Below, in pieces: positions 29,462 through 39,545 of a stretch of DNA of 64,000 nucleotides. Both the position numbers and the translations under genes were made by a program. Within the stretch, counting starts at the first letter, position 1. Each line of letters starts with the position of its first letter. The notes under the pieces are model-generated. The model saw only the letters and a program-made list of their open reading frames with translations. It searched no databases and had not been told where the DNA came from. This DNA is from Ceratodon purpureus (taxonomy: Eukaryota > Streptophyta > Bryopsida > Pseudoditrichales > Ditrichaceae): positions 16,368,183 through 16,432,182 of the forward strand of contig CM026426.1 of the NCBI GenBank assembly GCA_014871385.1. Reading direction: 5' to 3'.

Positions 29462-30956
29462 GTCCAGAGTCCAGAATTAAGTAATCACCCGATAATTGGT
29501 CCTCAAATTTAGAGCATAAATGTAACAATGTATGGGAAGAACCGTCGTGGACGGGAAGTATTCATCACGGGATCTCTCGACACCGAACTTGACCAAGATA
29601 TAAGTAAATTGTGAGCGAGATATTAAAGAGCAGAGGACATTTGGGCTCCAGAGTATGTGTCACGAGATCCCCCGATAGCAAACCTGACCCAGATAATTAT
29701 ACGTACATTGCAAGCAAGGAACGGAAAACAGAAGAGATTTCGGCTCTACAATATTCATCACGGGATCCCCAGCACCCAACTTGACCGAGATATACATACA
29801 TTGGGATTACGGTAATACAAATGAAAAGACCAGATGGGGGCACATAGGATCTCCGATCAGAAGGAAGAGAATTATCTCAGGAAGAGAATTAACTCAGACG
29901 GACTCGTCGTGGGATCTCCCGATGTCGTACCTAAACAGCACATAGGGTCTCCGATCAGAAACATTGTCTCCCAATACATTTGCTAATGCACATTCCATGG
30001 CTATCTTGGGAATGGTTCTACACGTCGGATCCATGATGCACGACGAAGTTGCATACACCACTGCATCAACAGTGACCAACGGAAGAGAGGAAGAGATGTG
30101 GGCTCGGAAGTACTCTACCATTCATCGGGGGATCCCGCGATGTCAGAGTAGAACCATGGATATCACATGGCAAACATACAATCAGGTACAAGGCTTGCGG
30201 CCTCAGAAGTATTTTTCACGCAATACCCCAATATCAAACATGACCGACATATTATAATGTGAAGCAGTTTTGAAACTATTCTAGATTTGCTGCTACTAAA
30301 TTTATTCCAAACCATGGAAATCTTAGAATACGAAATATACAAATATGAAAGCATCAAATGAAACTCTGTTTATTATTCAAAGCAACTCTGTTTTGAAGGC
30401 ATTCCATTCAAAAAGTAGTTCACAACCCACACAGGGGACACCTTCGACAAGAGATACAAAAAGATGAAAGTGATCTGTTTTTACATCTATGGTTACCAAA
30501 CATCGTAGGATATAACGGTCTTGCTAACTACTTGCTAAAGTCCCCTTCCGATATCTGAGCTGATTAGCAGGAAGAAGTTAAACATGTGGAAAATGCCTGC
30601 AAGTTCAGAAGCAAAGAGGAAAACAGGATCAGATGGTATGAAGTTCAGGGATTAAAACCGAGAAGTGCAGGTCTAAAGCACGGACTCATCCTCTTGACAA
30701 TCACCACGAACTGAGCATCAGGCAATGGAATTCTGCGCAAGACATACAGCGAACGTAATCTATTACTATGAGAACATGAGGAGGGCGTTCTTTAATAGAG
30801 AATGAGGAAGTCAGGTGACTCAGACGTAATCATCGAGGGATCTCCCGATGTCGTACCTAAACAGCATATACGATCTCCGATCAAAAAACTGTAAACATCT
30901 GACGGGAAGGACCCATAGACGGGAAGGATCCACAGACGGGAAGGACCCACAGAAGA
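29462..30956. repeat. Element B left subterminal region with dispersed repeats
   Basis: No gene is convincing. Degenerate palindromes occur near 29563, 29660, 29759, 29906, 30123 and 30831. A unit of about 80-100 bp (AGGTGACTCAGACGTAATCA, the palindrome, then TGTCGTACCTAAACAGCATA and GATCTCCGATC) recurs at about 30790-30897 and 31738-31818, with partial copies near 29894 and 33770. The region may be the element's subterminal binding-site area. Confidence 0.6.
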
Positions 30957-31478
30957 TCAGTCCTTCGCAGTAGACTTGGCTCGGACAACACTACACCCAG
31001 TATCGACGGATGGATGCACGGATCCAAACGACGAATACGTGGACTGCGGGCTTGCGTTCCCTCCGCACCACTGATCTTGGCCAGAGCACCGACTTCCAGC
31101 ACCCTCCGAGATGTCGTAAGCTTCGTCAACAAGGCGGAGCCACCCTGAAGTTGACATGGTTTGCGTTGACATTTCCCCTGTGTGGCTGAAGTGCACACTG
31201 CCAACACTCCCGGACTCCTCGGACTCCTCGGACTCCTCGAACGTCAGTGGGAAGGCGATGCCGGACGCGTCAGAGATCTCCAACAACTCAATGGTGTGAG
31301 CAATACTCCAAAACCACCGCGCACCTGGCTGCAGAAGGCGTGTGATGTATTTGAACTCTGGAATGGCGGTGTTGCGAGAACGGGCGACCACCGCCCTATA
31401 CCATGGCCGGAGCTCCTCGAGGTCAGCCGGTGACTCCTGATAACCCAGTGGTCTCACATTGCTACCCCGCCTCACCAT
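30957..31478 (-). CDS. Hypothetical 173-residue protein of element B
   Basis: An ATG-initiated frame (MVRRGSNVRPLGYQESPADL). The N-terminal half is mixed and probably folded (LRPWYRAVVARSR; WFWSIAHTIELLEI). The second half is Ser/Glu-rich (FEESEESEESGSVGSVHFS) and Gly/Ser-rich. No family is recognised. It is on the same strand as the transposase gene to its right. A CAGTATGCGACCTNCTTCTA minisatellite lies directly upstream. It could be an accessory gene or a remnant. Confidence 0.4.
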   Translation of the reverse strand: MVRRGSNVRPLGYQESPADLEELRPWYRAVVARSRNTAIPEFKYITRLLQPGARWFWSIAHTIELLEISDASGIAFPLTFEESEESEESGSVGSVHFSHTGEMSTQTMSTSGWLRLVDEAYDISEGAGSRCSGQDQWCGGNASPQSTYSSFGSVHPSVDTGCSVVRAKSTAKD

Positions 31479-31490
31479 AACGACAAAATA

Positions 31491-31562
31491 TTGGACAATA
31501 TGCGACTAACTTCTACAGTATGCGACCTGCTTCTACAGTATGCGACCTTCTTCTACAGTGGA
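31491..31562. repeat. 20-bp tandem repeat, 3 units
   Basis: TATGCGACYTNCTTCTACAG repeats three times in tandem just upstream of the 173-residue frame, then changes to GTGGACAGCC. Each unit ends in CTACAG, which looks like a 3' splice acceptor on the plus strand. Confidence 0.7.
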
Positions 31563-32262
31563 CAGCCGACGAGTTCGTCTAGTAAACTGGTAAACGTTCT
31601 AGTAATCCACTTCTCTAGGGTTTTCTGGACGACTAATTGCCAACGTCGACCTAGTCTAGTAGCCCCTACTCCCCTACTGGGCTGGTAGCCGACTAGGACT
31701 AGCTTACTCATCATTTGCATCATTAGGACTAGGACTTATTTACTCAGACGTAATCATCGAGGGATCTCCCGATGTCGTACCTAAACAGCATATAGGATCT
31801 CCGATCAAAAAACTGTAAACAGTTTTGGTTTAGGGCGTTATTTTCTGTGCGATGTTGGTTTGTGTTTTCTGAGGAATTCATTTATTTTAATTTTGCAATC
31901 GGTCAATTACGTCCTGCCGATCCAGTGCATTGCGATATTCACACATTCAAACCTATTTAACAAATAGGTGTAACCGTGCTCATACAACCACCATTACAGA
32001 TTGAGAATTTACAATTACGAGTACTTCATGTCATGTAGTCAAAATTCTAAACCGGGCTCAATGGCAACTAAAGTCTGTGAGAATGGACTTAAACAGAATT
32101 GTCCAGAGAACGAGAACAGTAGGAATGTTTTTACACAAACTCTCCTACGTGTCCGCTGAAACATAGAACTACAAAACCTGCCTCAATGGCACCTGAAGTC
32201 TCTGACTACAACATATCCGCTACATCAGAAGTAAAATCCTCCTCGTAAGGCATCCACCACAC
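31563..32262. other. Non-coding interior of element B
   Basis: Contains one good palindrome copy (31755-31774) inside the dispersed repeat unit described above, then AT-leaning unique sequence. No gene is seen. Confidence 0.5.
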
Positions 32263-32874
32263 TTACAAATCCTTGCGGTTTTCTTCCATTTTCTTGAGGT
32301 TTTCTTCCATTTTGTTGATGGCGGCTTGATATTTGGCGAAAGAATATCCAGTCGCTTTCGGAGTTGCCATTGTCGGAGCTGGCACTGTTGGAGCTGGAGC
32401 TGGCTCTGTCTCCATTGTCCCTTCTATCTCCATTGTCTCTTCCAGGTGCTTCATGATGGAAAGGACCTGATTCCTCATGTAGTCGAGTTGGTTCTTCTTG
32501 TTCCTTGGAGGGTGCATCACCCCAGTTGCATTTGCAACGGCCACAAATTGCCTCAAAGCAATGGAGCTCCAAGTTCCATCCCATCCTTCACAATTCATCG
32601 TAGAAACTTTGTCATAATCAGGAACTTCATACTTTGTTGTCTCTTGAAATGTCTTCAGATCCTTCAGCCAATGTCGTAGGCATGGCAGGTTGAGAGGTGC
32701 ATCTTTCATGAATTGAAACTCTCCACCTCTCCTTGCTGCTGAATCTCTCCAGACTGGAAGTTCTGGTTTCTCGCAATCTCCATTGAAGACCATATTCTGG
32801 ACTTCCCTCTGGGAGGTTGAACCATCCTCAATCATCATCATCTTCCCCTTCGTGAGAGTCGGATCCTGTTCCAT
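32263..32874 (-). CDS. Hypothetical 203-residue protein of element B
   Basis: An ATG-initiated frame (MEQDPTLTKGKMMMIEDGST). It contains an ordered middle (LPCLRHWLKDLKTFQETTKY; TWSSIALRQFVAVANATGVM), a helical stretch (LDYMRNQVLSIMKHLEETME), Pro/Ala/Thr linkers and a C-terminal coiled coil (KYQAAINKMEENLKKMEENRK). I do not recognise the family. Its minus-strand position next to the transposase gene suggests an accessory component of element B. The acceptor-like sequence just upstream (TTCCCAG|GTATGG) leaves open an additional upstream exon. Confidence 0.45.
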   Translation of the reverse strand: MEQDPTLTKGKMMMIEDGSTSQREVQNMVFNGDCEKPELPVWRDSAARRGGEFQFMKDAPLNLPCLRHWLKDLKTFQETTKYEVPDYDKVSTMNCEGWDGTWSSIALRQFVAVANATGVMHPPRNKKNQLDYMRNQVLSIMKHLEETMEIEGTMETEPAPAPTVPAPTMATPKATGYSFAKYQAAINKMEENLKKMEENRKDL

Positions 32875-33953
32875 ACCTGGGAACTGTGGAAAAAAAAATT
32901 CAAGAGAAAAAGATTAGAAAATTCTAGACCCACATGAAGTTCATAAAACCAGATCCGAAAGAACCAATAACCACAACACACTTCAAAGAAACTAAAAAAC
33001 TGATGACAAGATATGTTATCTCAAACCCTTCAACTGAAACACATGATGTATATGAATGTAAATCCACCTCCAGAGCCCTAAACCCTGAACCCTAAACAGC
33101 AAATCCTTTTTTCTACAAGTTCATCGCAGCACTTAGCCAAATTTCCACCTCAACAAAAGTACTCGATCGACAAATGCAACAACATACAGTGGGATCAGGC
33201 TGTCCACATTGTATGTCCATATGTATTAGGAAAACGACGACTCCAGTGGACCAAAACCTAATTACATGCCCCCCGTATCTGCTCAAACTAATACACCAGC
33301 TAATCTCAATGACTCGTGTTGCTAATTGCTCAAGAACCCAACAGAGTCGATACGCAACACAACCAAAAACGCAAAGAAGAGAATTTCAAGTAAAAACTAA
33401 AGTCGATTGGCCATGGCCCCTGCATGTGTGCATTGCTCTCACCTGCTCGGGAACTTGCGTTGCTTTCTACTGCAGCTGCCAAAGTCGCTCCTGAACAGAA
33501 CGCCCGGAGTTCAAGTTTATCGACACCAAATGAACTGGGCGTATGAATCTGCAGTTTCTCTCCTTCCCCCCTTGTTCTGAAAGCTTCTACTTCCTTCCTC
33601 CAGTTTCCCACTACTCCATCTGCTTCCACAACCAGTCTCCACGTTGCGCAGTCATGATCGTCATGGTTCTTAAAGTGTCACAAATCTCAGAAACAAACAT
33701 CATTGAGACGAGGAAGGATGATATTACACGGGGATGAGAAACGGTCAAGCAGTGATGACTCTTATTTCTTTAATAGAGAATGAGGAAGACAGGTGACTCA
33801 GATGTAATCATCGAGGGATGACCGTCTGTCGTGCCTAAGTGGCATAGAGGATCATGGATCAACTGCGTTAGCTCTCTCTAAGTTTGCTAAAGCAGCCTCC
33901 ATAGATTTCTTAGGAATGGTTCTAGTGGACGGGTCCTTGATTTTTGACCAATT
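32875..33953. other. Spacer between the 203-residue frame and the transposase
   Basis: Mostly unique, with a short run of degenerate telomere-type sequence (GCCCTAAACCCTGAACCCTAAAC) near 33076-33099 and a partial copy of the dispersed unit near 33770-33862 holding a broken palindrome. No gene is supported. Confidence 0.5.
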
Positions 33954-36900
33954 TTAAAACAGAGCTGCACCAACAGAGACCCACTCCGGAGCACGCGTCT
34001 CTACTACCCACTTAGCAGACCAACAGTTACGGTATTTCAATGCAAGGTCTCTTTCCGCGCTACGAGGTTCCCAAAACTGAATTAAAAATTTCCCATGGTT
34101 TACATGGCCTTCCTCTCTGCATACAGCAGTCGCTGCTCTTCCCTGCCATACAGGACAAATGATTGGATCTTCAGGTCTCAAAAGAACCCAGCTGCCAGGC
34201 CGAATATCACGCCACGGATTGAAAGGACTCTCCGGAGCTTTTTTTGCTGGGCCACAATACGCTTCTGGTTCCTCATCCTCAGGAGTCACATCCTCCAGTA
34301 AAAATTGTAAAAATCTTGGGCGCGGTACTCCGTTGGATACGTCCCTCCAGTCATGGCTTGGCCAGAAACCCTCTAACAATTCAGGATTTGTCACTGGCAA
34401 AGGCTTATCAAGCTCAGACAACAAACGAGTCCAGTAGTCAACATAAGGCCCAAACGCTGCTGCAAATCCCTCGCATTTTGCCATTCCATTTTTCCAGTAC
34501 TCAATGTACTTTTGGAGTCCGCACTTCATGAATTTCTTGTTCTCAGTAGCTTTGGCTGCGGTCTCTCTCGCCTTCACCTGATTCCCAGTAGATTTAGGAA
34601 CCTCACTTCCCCACATAGGTTTGAACGGAACCGGCTTCGGTGAGCCGTGAGGAAGTTTTGGGCCGCCATCCATGTTTTCATTCCACAATCGAATAGGGGG
34701 TCTGTTGAGGGGTAGCCATTGTGGGTCGACGGCTGACTTCTTGTACCTCATAACCGGCCAACCATCATCGTCCACATAGAACTTGAAAAGGTGCATCTCT
34801 CCAAGTCCAATAAGGCGTGCTGCACCACTACTTTGATAGCCTTTGATGAAAGACTTGAAGTCTGCAACCTCTTGAATGAACTCCGGCATGAATGACAACT
34901 CCTGGGACTGCATGAAGGCCTTCATTAGATCCGCTAGAACGAACGTATTCTTGCTTTTTAATGCCTTCGACAAATGGCTAAAATAAGCGTCAATATCTTC
35001 GTGCGTATGACCCACTAGTAGAAATCCAGCCTGAATTTCCTTGAAAACACCCCGTGCAGTCAGTAGGGAGAGAAACGCCATGAGATATTGGTTCTTGTTA
35101 TCTTTGGCGGAGTTATCCAGTTGAAGGTATAACTTCCTCGGTAAAGGTTTCGACCCTGGGACATCGGGGGATCCCTCGATACGCGGTAAAATGTCGAGGC
35201 ACCTAGACTTCCCCCTCAACAATGTCTCGAACAGTGAGTTTTGCGGGGGGTACTCAAATAGTTTCCCAGACTCCCGAAATGAGGGGCCTTCCAGTCGACG
35301 GAACAGCCTCGCCAACGACGATATTGTGGCGTTAGAATCTCCTGGCCAACAGTGAGGACAGTAATGTGCATAGGCGCCATCCCCGTGCCCATGAGAAACC
35401 ATACCAGTGACGTTCATGGGAAGTTGGCCCAAACCTTGAGTAGCCTTTGTTGTAACCCGCATCCGGGGAAGGGCGGTTTTTGCAGTATCCATCTTGTCAT
35501 GAATGATGCACAGAATCTCGCTGGGATTGCGCTTTGATTCTTCGCGCCATGCACCATACAGACGACGACAAAAGGCTTGGTGAGCAAGATGCTCCTCCCG
35601 TTGCTTCACGAAGTCAACATATTCTGGACTTCCGTTGGCTGACTTCAGAATGAATTCTTGAAGTTGGTCACATGTTGAGCATTTCGCAAAAGAACTTCCA
35701 ACCGGTTTGATTGCGATATTGTTGAAGAGTGAACTTCTAATTCTACTAATTGTAGACTGGCTCACTGTAGGCAGACCTAATGAAACATTTGTCTGCAAAG
35801 CACCGGTACGTTCAAATGGCTGGTGAGGAAAAGAAAGCGACGCACGCAAGCAAACAAGCTCGAAGTATTAGACGACAAATTCAGACAAATCACCGAAGAC
35901 GAGAAAAAGAGTTCTATATTGCATGACGTAGGTAGAGTGCAACGATTCTATAAGACAGAGAACTGACTGTCAATACGAAAGTAACCTCTATCGGGAGATC
36001 TCCCGATGCAATGACACTACAAGAAACGCGAAGCAAGGACTCATACCTCATTGGCGTCAGCCATCACCCGCTTCCAGTTGTTGCCTGCTGGAAGATATTT
36101 CAGAGTGTCCACTCGTCCATTTCCGATTCCTCGCATTTGATGGGGCATCTGATCTGCATTCTCGTCTACAATAGCAGCAATAGTACCCATGACTTGAACT
36201 GTTCCAATCCTCGGTCGCTTGTAGCCCTTGTTTCCATGCGCTGTTGATAGAACCCCTTCGTTGTATCGTTGGACATAGCTATGAAAAGTTGACTTGGGAA
36301 CTCCGTGAATAAGATACCACGCAGTTGCGCAAACTTCCGAACCATGCAGCGTCAAGTACTTCCTCCTACGGTCACCGTCGATTGAATGCATCTGTCCACC
36401 CGCCGCAATCCCGTATTCCCGTCTTCCCTGAAAGGATTTCGAATAGAATTTCTTACGCACTATTAGCGTGAGCTCCTGGGAAATGTCTGACAGCAATGCT
36501 TCGAGCAGCATCGTTCGGAGCTAACCTTCCTCACTTCCGCATCCGCTGTCTTCGTATTGTACAGCAAACGTTTTTCATGCGTTTTAGGTTTCCGCACTAT
36601 AAACCGGTAAGGTGCCTTCCGTCTGCCTCCAAGGTGCTCCTGTGGATCTACCTCCATTGGGATTCGGGAGAAGTGCTCTACTGTTGACCGAAGAGAAGGG
36701 CCGTTCGGGAATTTGCATTCAGATATCAACCAACGCTCATTACTCATTATGGCATCAGTGTCCCCGACAAAGACGTCGAGGATTGTCACTCCAATGTATC
36801 CCTCGCCCAATCTTCCGTCTCGGAAATACTCCTCCGGTTCTGAGCAGAACACTCTACCGGAGGCTATAACCGCACCCGCAAGGTCCACTTTCTGAACTTC

Positions 36901-37320
36901 CAGACCAATCCAGGATTGTTGACGAACGTATTCAACATCGTTCGTGGGAGGATCCTGCAACAATGCAATCGCATCACCTGCTCTCCAGAGGACTGTTCGA
37001 TTCAAAGCATCCCTCAAAAGGATGCAGCCTCTCTGGCGTGGTTCGAGGAAGAGGTCCTCTGCGTCCGACACGATGCTTGATGGTCGCACAAGAATAAATT
37101 CTGAAGAGCCAGGTGGAATGCAAACCCCAAGCCACTGCCCAGAAGGATTAACGTCGACAACAGATCCGATTCCAACATCTCCGAAACGGGGGACGACAAG
37201 CTTCACAGACTGCCCGGGTCGAAGCTCATCTGAGCGAGCAGTTGATTCCTGAGAGAAGTCGTGACGGGAAGGACCCACAGACGGCATCTGGGGACCGTCA
37301 CTGTCACTCTCAGAGTCCAT
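33954..37320 (-). CDS. DUF7869-type transposase of element B (spliced)
   Basis: Three exons are likely: ATG at 37320 to about 36527, about 36475-36047, and 35819-33954, about 1000 residues in all. Exon 1 (MDSESDSDGPQMPSVGPS) contains beta-rich segments (VKLVVPRFGDVGIGSVVDV; FILVRPSSIV). Exon 2 has the HTH-like ATAWYLIHGVPKSTFHSYVQ. Exon 3 carries the DUF7869 hallmarks: FAKCSTCDQL; IIHDKMDTAK at about residue 117; LQLDNSAKDNKNQ at about 244; VGHTHEDIDAYFSHLSK at about 280. The aligned acidic residues resemble a DDE/RNase-H transposase core. The reading frame is long and clean, so this copy may be intact. One palindrome lies in frame in exon 3 (35163-35180, read as IEGSPD), and a perfect one in the second intron (35990-36007). 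Confidence 0.72.
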
Positions 37321-37341
37321 TTTCACGAGAGCCAAAGAAGT

Positions 37342-37647
37342 ATCGGGGGATCTCTCGATGCGGGTCTAAATTCTATTGGATCGAGGGATCTCCCGATGAG
37401 GGTCTAAATTCGATAGGATCGGGGGATCTCCCGATGAGGATCTCCAATGAAGTATCGAGGGATCTCTCGATTATGGTCTAAATCCTTTAGGATCGGGGGA
37501 TCTCCCGATGGGGGTCTCTCGATGAGGATCTCCAAAGAAGTATCGGGGGATCTCTCGATGAGGGTCTAACTTCTATAGGATCGGGGGATCTCCCGATGAG
37601 TGTCTCTCGATTATGATCTCCAAAGCAGCATCGAAGGATCTCCCGAT
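37342..37647. promoter_or_regulatory. Dense palindrome array upstream of the transposase gene
   Basis: Eight copies of ATCGRGGGATCTCYCGAT lie at 37342, 37380, 37418, 37454, 37493, 37542, 37580 and 37630. Intervals are about 36-50 bp, and the spacers are themselves related (GAGGGTCTAAATTC..., GATGAGGATCTCCAA). The array starts 22 bp upstream of the transposase ATG and occupies its promoter/5' leader. This is the densest cluster in the element, apart from the intron cluster at 43.1-43.9 kb. A regulatory, self-recognition role is inferred. Confidence 0.65.
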
Positions 37648-37659
37648 GAGTGTAGTTGG

Positions 37660-38663
37660 GTCCACGAAGAAGCAGCCTCCACCTCGCCACCCCCTGTCCG
37701 TACAGTGAGATTCCTGTCCGTACAGAATAATTTCTACAACAACACGGAAATCACATAAGTGCAGTTCATTCCACCAATATGCAACATGCAAGGGTTGATC
37801 TTAACTAGAAATTCCCCGATACCTTTGCAAATTCTACATAATCCGCGGAGAACTACATGAACAATTCTACTTACAATAGGGGATTCCGCGATGGATCACA
37901 TGATCAGCACATGTAACGTGTACAGGAGATAGAACACACCATTCAAGAGCAATGAAATAAACCCGATTGACAAAAGATCTTCCAAGGAAAGACCGAGATC
38001 ATACCTGCGCTCCCTACAAATGTAATCGGCCGCTCTAAACACCGGAGCAGATGCTCCCTCCGCCTCCTCGAATGATTCTCCGGCACCTCAATTCCATCCT
38101 CGGTCCCCCGCAACCCTCTAATCTCAGGTTCTACCACCAGTCCAAGGTTCTACAACCCGTCTACGACATGCTATGTTGCAGGAAACTGGTACTCTGAAAC
38201 GCGCTAATGAAACAACTCTGAGGAGACTGCTCTGAATTGATGTGAATGAATCAGGAGATGGCGGTCCAGCAGAGAATTCAAACGGAGAATCCCCGCCAAT
38301 TCAGAAGGGGGAAACAAGATCGAGCCCTTCAGGTTTGAATTTGAAGGGAACATACATGTCATGATGCATAAACCATCCAGCAGTACTTTCGTGAGGGTGG
38401 TTTCCATTTCATGATGCAGCGAATCTCGATCTGTCCCCCCTACTTCTGTAGGAGTGTCCATATCATCACCTGGTCCACTACTGTACTATAGTCGCTCTCT
38501 ACGAAGGACCAAGATGTATTTATATGTCTAGATCTGTTACGTAGATAGCCACACCAGGGCATGATTTATTAGAGTCACGTACCACGACCTTTAAGCCACG
38601 TTTCTGTTCCCACACTTTTCATGGGAGTGCTGGCGTAATAGGCCATTTCTGAGTTCAAGCTTG
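37660..38663. other. Upstream spacer of the transposase gene
   Basis: One degenerate palindrome occurs near 37876. The rest is unique, with only short frames. No gene is supported. Confidence 0.4.
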
Positions 38664-38727
38664 AGGGTTCAGGGTTCAGGGTTTCAGGGATCAGGGTTTA
38701 AGGGTTACGGTTTAGGGTTTAGGGTTT
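38664..38727. repeat. Degenerate interstitial telomere-type repeats
   Basis: GGGTTCAGGGTTCAGGGTTT is followed by GGGTTTAAGGGTTACGGTTT and AGGGTTTAGGGTTT: imperfect units of the plant TTTAGGG repeat. A shorter CCCTAAA-type run in the opposite orientation lies at 33076-33099. Confidence 0.7.
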
Positions 38728-38759
38728 CTCTATTTTAGAATTTTCGAGGTCACATAAAA

Positions 38760-39545
38760 CTTTGGAGGGACTATCTAATTTACACACCATTCACATATTT
38801 TTTTATTTTTTTTTCTGTAATCACATAAGTCTCGTAAGGGTCAATTTAATTTATGGTGTCTTGAAGTAAATGACAAGCATCACCAAAATTTGCCCCCATT
38901 TTGCATTTACACACCATTCAAATGTTTTTTTTTTTTTTTTTTTTGAAGTCACATAAATCTCGTAAGGGTCAATTTAATTTATGGTGTCTTGAAGTAAATG
39001 ACAAGCATCACCAAAATTTGCCCCCATATCTAATTTACACAGCATTCACATATTTTTTTATTTTTTTTTTCTGAAATCACATAAGTCTCGTAAGGGTCAA
39101 TTTAATTTATGGTGTCTTGAAGTAAATGACAAGCATCACCAAAATTTTCCCCCATTTTGCATTTACACACCATTCAAATGTTTTTTTTTTTTTTTTTGAA
39201 GTCACATAAATCTCGTAAGGGTCAATTTAATTTATGGTGTCTTGAAGTAAATGACAAGCATCGCCAAAATTTGCCCCCATTTTGCATTTACACACCATTC
39301 AAATGTTTTTTTTTTTTTTTTTTTGAAGTCACATAAATCTCGTAAGGGTCAATTTAATTTATGGTGTCTTGAAGTAAATGACAAGCATCACCAAAATTTG
39401 CCCCCATTTTGCATTTACGCACCATTCAAATGTTTTTTTTTTTTTTTTTTTTTTGAAGTCACATAAATCTCGTAAGGGTCAATTTAATTTATGGTGTCTT
39501 GAAGTAACTGACAAGCATCACCAAAATTTGCCCCCATTTTGCATC
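38760..39545. repeat. Satellite-like tandem repeat, about 127 bp x 6
   Basis: Each unit runs CACACCATTCAAATG, a long T run (8-22), GAAGTCACATAAATCTCGTA, AGGGTCAATTTAATTTATGG, TGTCTTGAAGTAAATGACAA, and GCATCACCAAAATTTGCCCC. Units differ mainly in poly-T length. One further partial unit is at about 40547-40640. Reading frames in it are repeat artefacts. Confidence 0.9.

Noticed and set aside
37342-37647. Evenly spaced repeats resembling a CRISPR array
   Set aside because: The repeats are near-perfect palindromes, the spacers are related to each other, the same unit is dispersed over 22 kb, and the setting is a plant transposon.
29436-38660. Treating the 29-38 kb and 42-52 kb parts as two separate elements
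   Set aside because: They share the same private palindrome, and the only matching termini with a target duplication enclose both. The palindrome-free AT-rich middle may still be a later insertion.
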